DNA of 8,698 nt from Pseudomonadota bacterium (GTDB taxonomy: Bacteria; Pseudomonadota; Gammaproteobacteria; GCA-001735895). Of this stretch, positions 7,310 to 8,698 are shown piece after piece. Made by a program: the position numbers and the translations under genes. The notes beneath the pieces are model-generated. The model was not told where the DNA came from. It made no database searches and was given only the letters and a program-made list of their open reading frames with translations. How positions within the stretch are numbered: position 1 is the first letter of the stretch; each line of letters opens with the position of its first letter. The DNA is taken from positions 1-8,698 of the forward strand of contig JACZQS010000080.1 in assembly GCA_022545625.1 (NCBI GenBank), written 5' to 3'.

Positions 7310-8505
7310 CGGTCAAAGTATTACACAAACTACTTCACCAGTCAGTGCCATCCATTCATGCGACGCGCCTGGATGCTGTCATGGCTACGGTTCAATCTGT
7401 GGTTTATGGTGCTCGTACCACGGTGACCTCACTGGGCAGAGGTCTAACCGGGAAAGCATACGATAAACATAAGATAAAACGGGTTGATCGATTACTCTCC
7501 AATGCGTTTTTGTATCAGGAGAGCCCTGCAATTTATCGCGCCCTAACGCGGTGCCTCCTGCAGCAGGTACCGGAAGCAATTATCGCGATTGACTGGTCAC
7601 CTCTTTGCGCCGATCAACAATGGCATTTATTACGTGCCGCCATTCCTGTGGGTGGTCGGTCACTCACATTGTACGAAGAAGTCCATCCACGCTCTAAACT
7701 GGGTAACCGGAAAATTCAGCATCAATTCCTGGATCGATTGGCAACGATGGTACCGACGACCTGCCAACCGATCATTGTGGCCGATTCTGGATTTAGAACC
7801 CCGTTTTTCCGATATCTAGAAGAGCAGTTCAACTGGCACTGGGTGGGTCGTATTCGCAGTCGGGATTTTATACGCTGGCATGACCGGGTGGATGACTGGT
7901 TTGGCGCCAAATTACTCCATCCCAGGGCCACCACAGTGGCCAGGCGGTTAGGCGTAGTTGACTGGGTACGTAAACAGCCGTTGTGTGCAATTATCGTATT
8001 GGTCCGGTGCGCCAAAAAATACCGAAAATCACTGACCTACGCTGGAACAAAACGGCAATCACGGAGAAATAAAATCCAGCTAAAACGAGCCCGCGAACCC
8101 TGGGTTCTGGTCGCTTCTCTTTCATTACGCCAGCGCGTCCCCAAACAAATCGTCTCGATCTATAAAACCCGGATGCAAATCGAAGAAGGCTTCCGTGATT
8201 GTAAAGCAGTTCATTACGGACTGTGTCTATCCCAACACCGACACATGAATCTACAACGCCGATCGGTCCTATGTCTCATCGCAGCCTGTGCAATATTTAT
8301 TCTGTGGTGTGTTGGCGTGGCTGGACAACGGACTCAGATTGCCAAACAGGTCAGGGTTAATTCTTCCAGCAAACGAACGTCATACTCAACTATATTTCTG
8401 GCACGCCTGTTACTCGCCCAATCTCATTTCCGACTATCGAACAAAGCTATCCTGAATGCTTTAAGTCATATAAATATCTACATGGAGTCGGTACTATGCA
8501 AATGA
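7303..8505 (+). CDS. IS10-group (IS4-family) DDE transposase
   Basis: Cut-and-paste transposase of 400 residues, close to the 402 of IS10. The RNase H-fold catalytic residues are visible as D97 (AIDWS), D161 (IVADSGF) and E294. E294 lies in the IS4-family YREK signature: Y287, R290, E294 and K301, with the exact Y-2-R-3-E-6-K spacing. The spacing of the first two Asp residues equals that known for IS10 (D97, D161). The N terminus (LHKLLHQSVPSIHATRLDAV) and the LGRGLTGKAYDKHKIKRVDRLL segment also match the IS10 pattern, which supports the ATG at 7303. A GGGGG Shine-Dalgarno lies 5 bases before it. No frameshift or internal stop is seen. The stop at 8503-8505 is 4 bases before the right inverted repeat. 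It acts on the IS ends, with no passenger gene. Confidence 0.93.
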   Translation: MHTVKVLHKLLHQSVPSIHATRLDAVMATVQSVVYGARTTVTSLGRGLTGKAYDKHKIKRVDRLLSNAFLYQESPAIYRALTRCLLQQVPEAIIAIDWSPLCADQQWHLLRAAIPVGGRSLTLYEEVHPRSKLGNRKIQHQFLDRLATMVPTTCQPIIVADSGFRTPFFRYLEEQFNWHWVGRIRSRDFIRWHDRVDDWFGAKLLHPRATTVARRLGVVDWVRKQPLCAIIVLVRCAKKYRKSLTYAGTKRQSRRNKIQLKRAREPWVLVASLSLRQRVPKQIVSIYKTRMQIEEGFRDCKAVHYGLCLSQHRHMNLQRRSVLCLIAACAIFILWCVGVAGQRTQIAKQVRVNSSSKRTSYSTIFLARLLLAQSHFRLSNKAILNALSHINIYMESVLCK

Positions 8506-8509
8506 AATT

Positions 8510-8525
8510 TGTGGGGATACCTCAG
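8510..8525. repeat. Right terminal inverted repeat of the IS
   Basis: TGTGGGGATACCTCAG is the perfect reverse complement of 7187-7202. No GATC (Dam) site lies in it, unlike the inner end of IS10. Confidence 0.88.
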
Positions 8526-8534
8526 GGTCAGACT
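8526..8534. repeat. Right target-site duplication GGTCAGACT (9 bp)
   Basis: Direct repeat of 7178-7186 with one difference at the last base (T here, C on the left). The left version keeps the palindrome perfect, so the T is probably a later mutation. Confidence 0.72.
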
Positions 8535-8540
8535 CCTTGA
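8535..8540. repeat. Right end of the split 21-bp palindrome
   Basis: CCTTGA pairs with TCAAGG at 7172-7177. With the right duplication copy it forms the right arm of the original palindrome. Confidence 0.65.
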
Positions 8541-8544
8541 TAAG

Positions 8545-8578
8545 ATTCCTGCCAAGTGGGCGGCATCCCGCCAGGAAT
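8545..8578. repeat. REP-like nested hairpin right of the IS
   Basis: The outer arms are ATTCCTG (8545-8551) and CAGGAAT (8572-8578). Inside them GGCGG (8559-8563) can pair with CCGCC (8568-8572), sharing one base with the outer arm. The edge CAGGAATGACG resembles the dispersed ATTCC..GGAATGACG palindromes common in beta- and gammaproteobacterial chromosomes. That family match is from memory. It lies between two convergent genes, where such elements are usual. A T-run (8593-8598) follows, but 14 bases away, too far for a normal intrinsic terminator. Confidence 0.55.
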
Positions 8579-8609
8579 GACGAGCTTTCCTATTTTTTAA
8601 CTTACCAAT

Positions 8610-8698
8610 TTATACTGCAGCCAATTTCGGCTCGGCACCAACCTTAAACTCCACCCCGGCCCTTGCGATTGCATTCAATACCGCGCGCAGGGAAGCAC
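8610..8698 (-). CDS. C-terminal end of an unidentified protein, possibly an XRE/HigA-type helix-turn-helix protein
   Basis: Reading leftward from the window edge, 28 codons are open and end at TAA (complement of 8610-8612). The peptide is ASLRAVLNAIARAGVEFKVG followed by AEPKLAAV. A helix of the form LRAVLNAIARAG followed by a short strand VEFKVGAEP resembles the last helix and tail of small XRE-family or HigA-type antitoxins, which often end LxKVLxALGxxLxVxP. This is only a resemblance over less than 30 residues. The gene would converge on the pil-chp operon, with the IS and both palindromes between them. The start, full length and any toxin partner lie outside the window. Confidence 0.4.
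   Translation of the reverse strand, partial: ASLRAVLNAIARAGVEFKVGAEPKLAAV

Larger units (their letters stand above)
7187..8525 (+). mobile_element. Complete IS4-family (IS10-group) insertion sequence, 1339 bp
   Basis: The ends are perfect 16-bp inverted repeats: CTGAGGTATCCCCACA at 7187-7202 and its complement at 8510-8525. They resemble the IS10 terminus (CTGAGAGATCCCC). The length is close to the 1329 bp of IS10. One full-length transposase gene fills the element, leaving 116 bp of leader and 20 bp after the stop codon. Nine-bp flanking direct repeats match at 8 of 9 bases. The element lies in the same orientation as the pil-chp operon, 34 bp after the chpC-like gene, so readthrough from the operon could enter the transposase gene. 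It looks intact and potentially active. I do not recognise the exact named element. Confidence 0.92.

Noticed and set aside
7187..7330. An IS10-like antisense RNA (RNA-OUT) promoter on the minus strand
   Set aside because: Expected by analogy, but I could not find convincing -35/-10 boxes on the minus strand.
7254..7466. A 70-codon + strand frame overlapping the transposase start
   Set aside because: It overlaps the well-supported transposase in another frame, has no recognisable motif and no Shine-Dalgarno.
7187..8525. Passenger or accessory cargo inside the mobile element
   Set aside because: The transposase gene fills nearly all of the element, so there is no room for another gene.
8545..8600. 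Hairpin plus T-run as a rho-independent terminator
   Set aside because: The T-run begins 14 bases after the stem and the loop is long, so the geometry is wrong for an intrinsic terminator.
1..8698. CRISPR array, tRNA, rRNA or riboswitch
   Set aside because: No regularly spaced direct repeats, cloverleaf or conserved RNA element was seen on either strand.

Overview
The window is chromosomal DNA of a gammaproteobacterium. The evidence is gene content: a type IV pilus chemosensory (Pil-Chp) gene block of the Pseudomonas/Xanthomonas/Acinetobacter kind, with moderate GC. No rRNA or other marker is present, so nothing finer than class is supported.

Layout. Bases 1-970 are the 3' half of a pilJ-type methyl-accepting chemotaxis protein gene that runs in from the left edge. 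Bases 971-6652 are one very large chpA/pilL-type hybrid kinase gene of 1893 codons, whose start codon directly abuts the pilJ stop. Bases 6667-7152 encode a chpC-type CheW-like coupling protein. The three genes lie on the + strand with gaps of 0 and 14 bases and are probably one operon. PilJ should sense and signal, the CheW-like protein should couple, and ChpA should autophosphorylate and pass phosphate through its Hpt domains to its own receiver domain and to separate PilG/PilH regulators. Those regulators are not in this window. pilK and chpB, which in P. aeruginosa lie between pilJ and chpC, are absent here.

Bases 7187-8525 are a complete 1339-bp insertion sequence of the IS4 family, IS10 group. 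It has 16-bp perfect terminal inverted repeats, a full-length 400-aa DDE transposase with the YREK signature, and 9-bp flanking direct repeats that match at 8 of 9 bases. It sits in a convergent intergenic gap that would be only about 109 bp without it. The element is inserted at the exact centre of a 21-bp palindrome, so the two half-palindromes now flank the IS and seem to extend its inverted repeats.

Right of the IS is a second, different REP-like hairpin (8545-8578). Then comes the last 28 codons of a minus-strand gene (8610-8698) that may be an XRE/HigA-type helix-turn-helix protein, although too little is visible to be sure.

I see no wholly new system. The points most worth a second look are the palindrome-centred IS insertion, a predicted hairpin that buries the transposase Shine-Dalgarno and start codon, and the ChpA architecture (three Hpt domains with an intact histidine, plus three degenerate Hpt-like segments).
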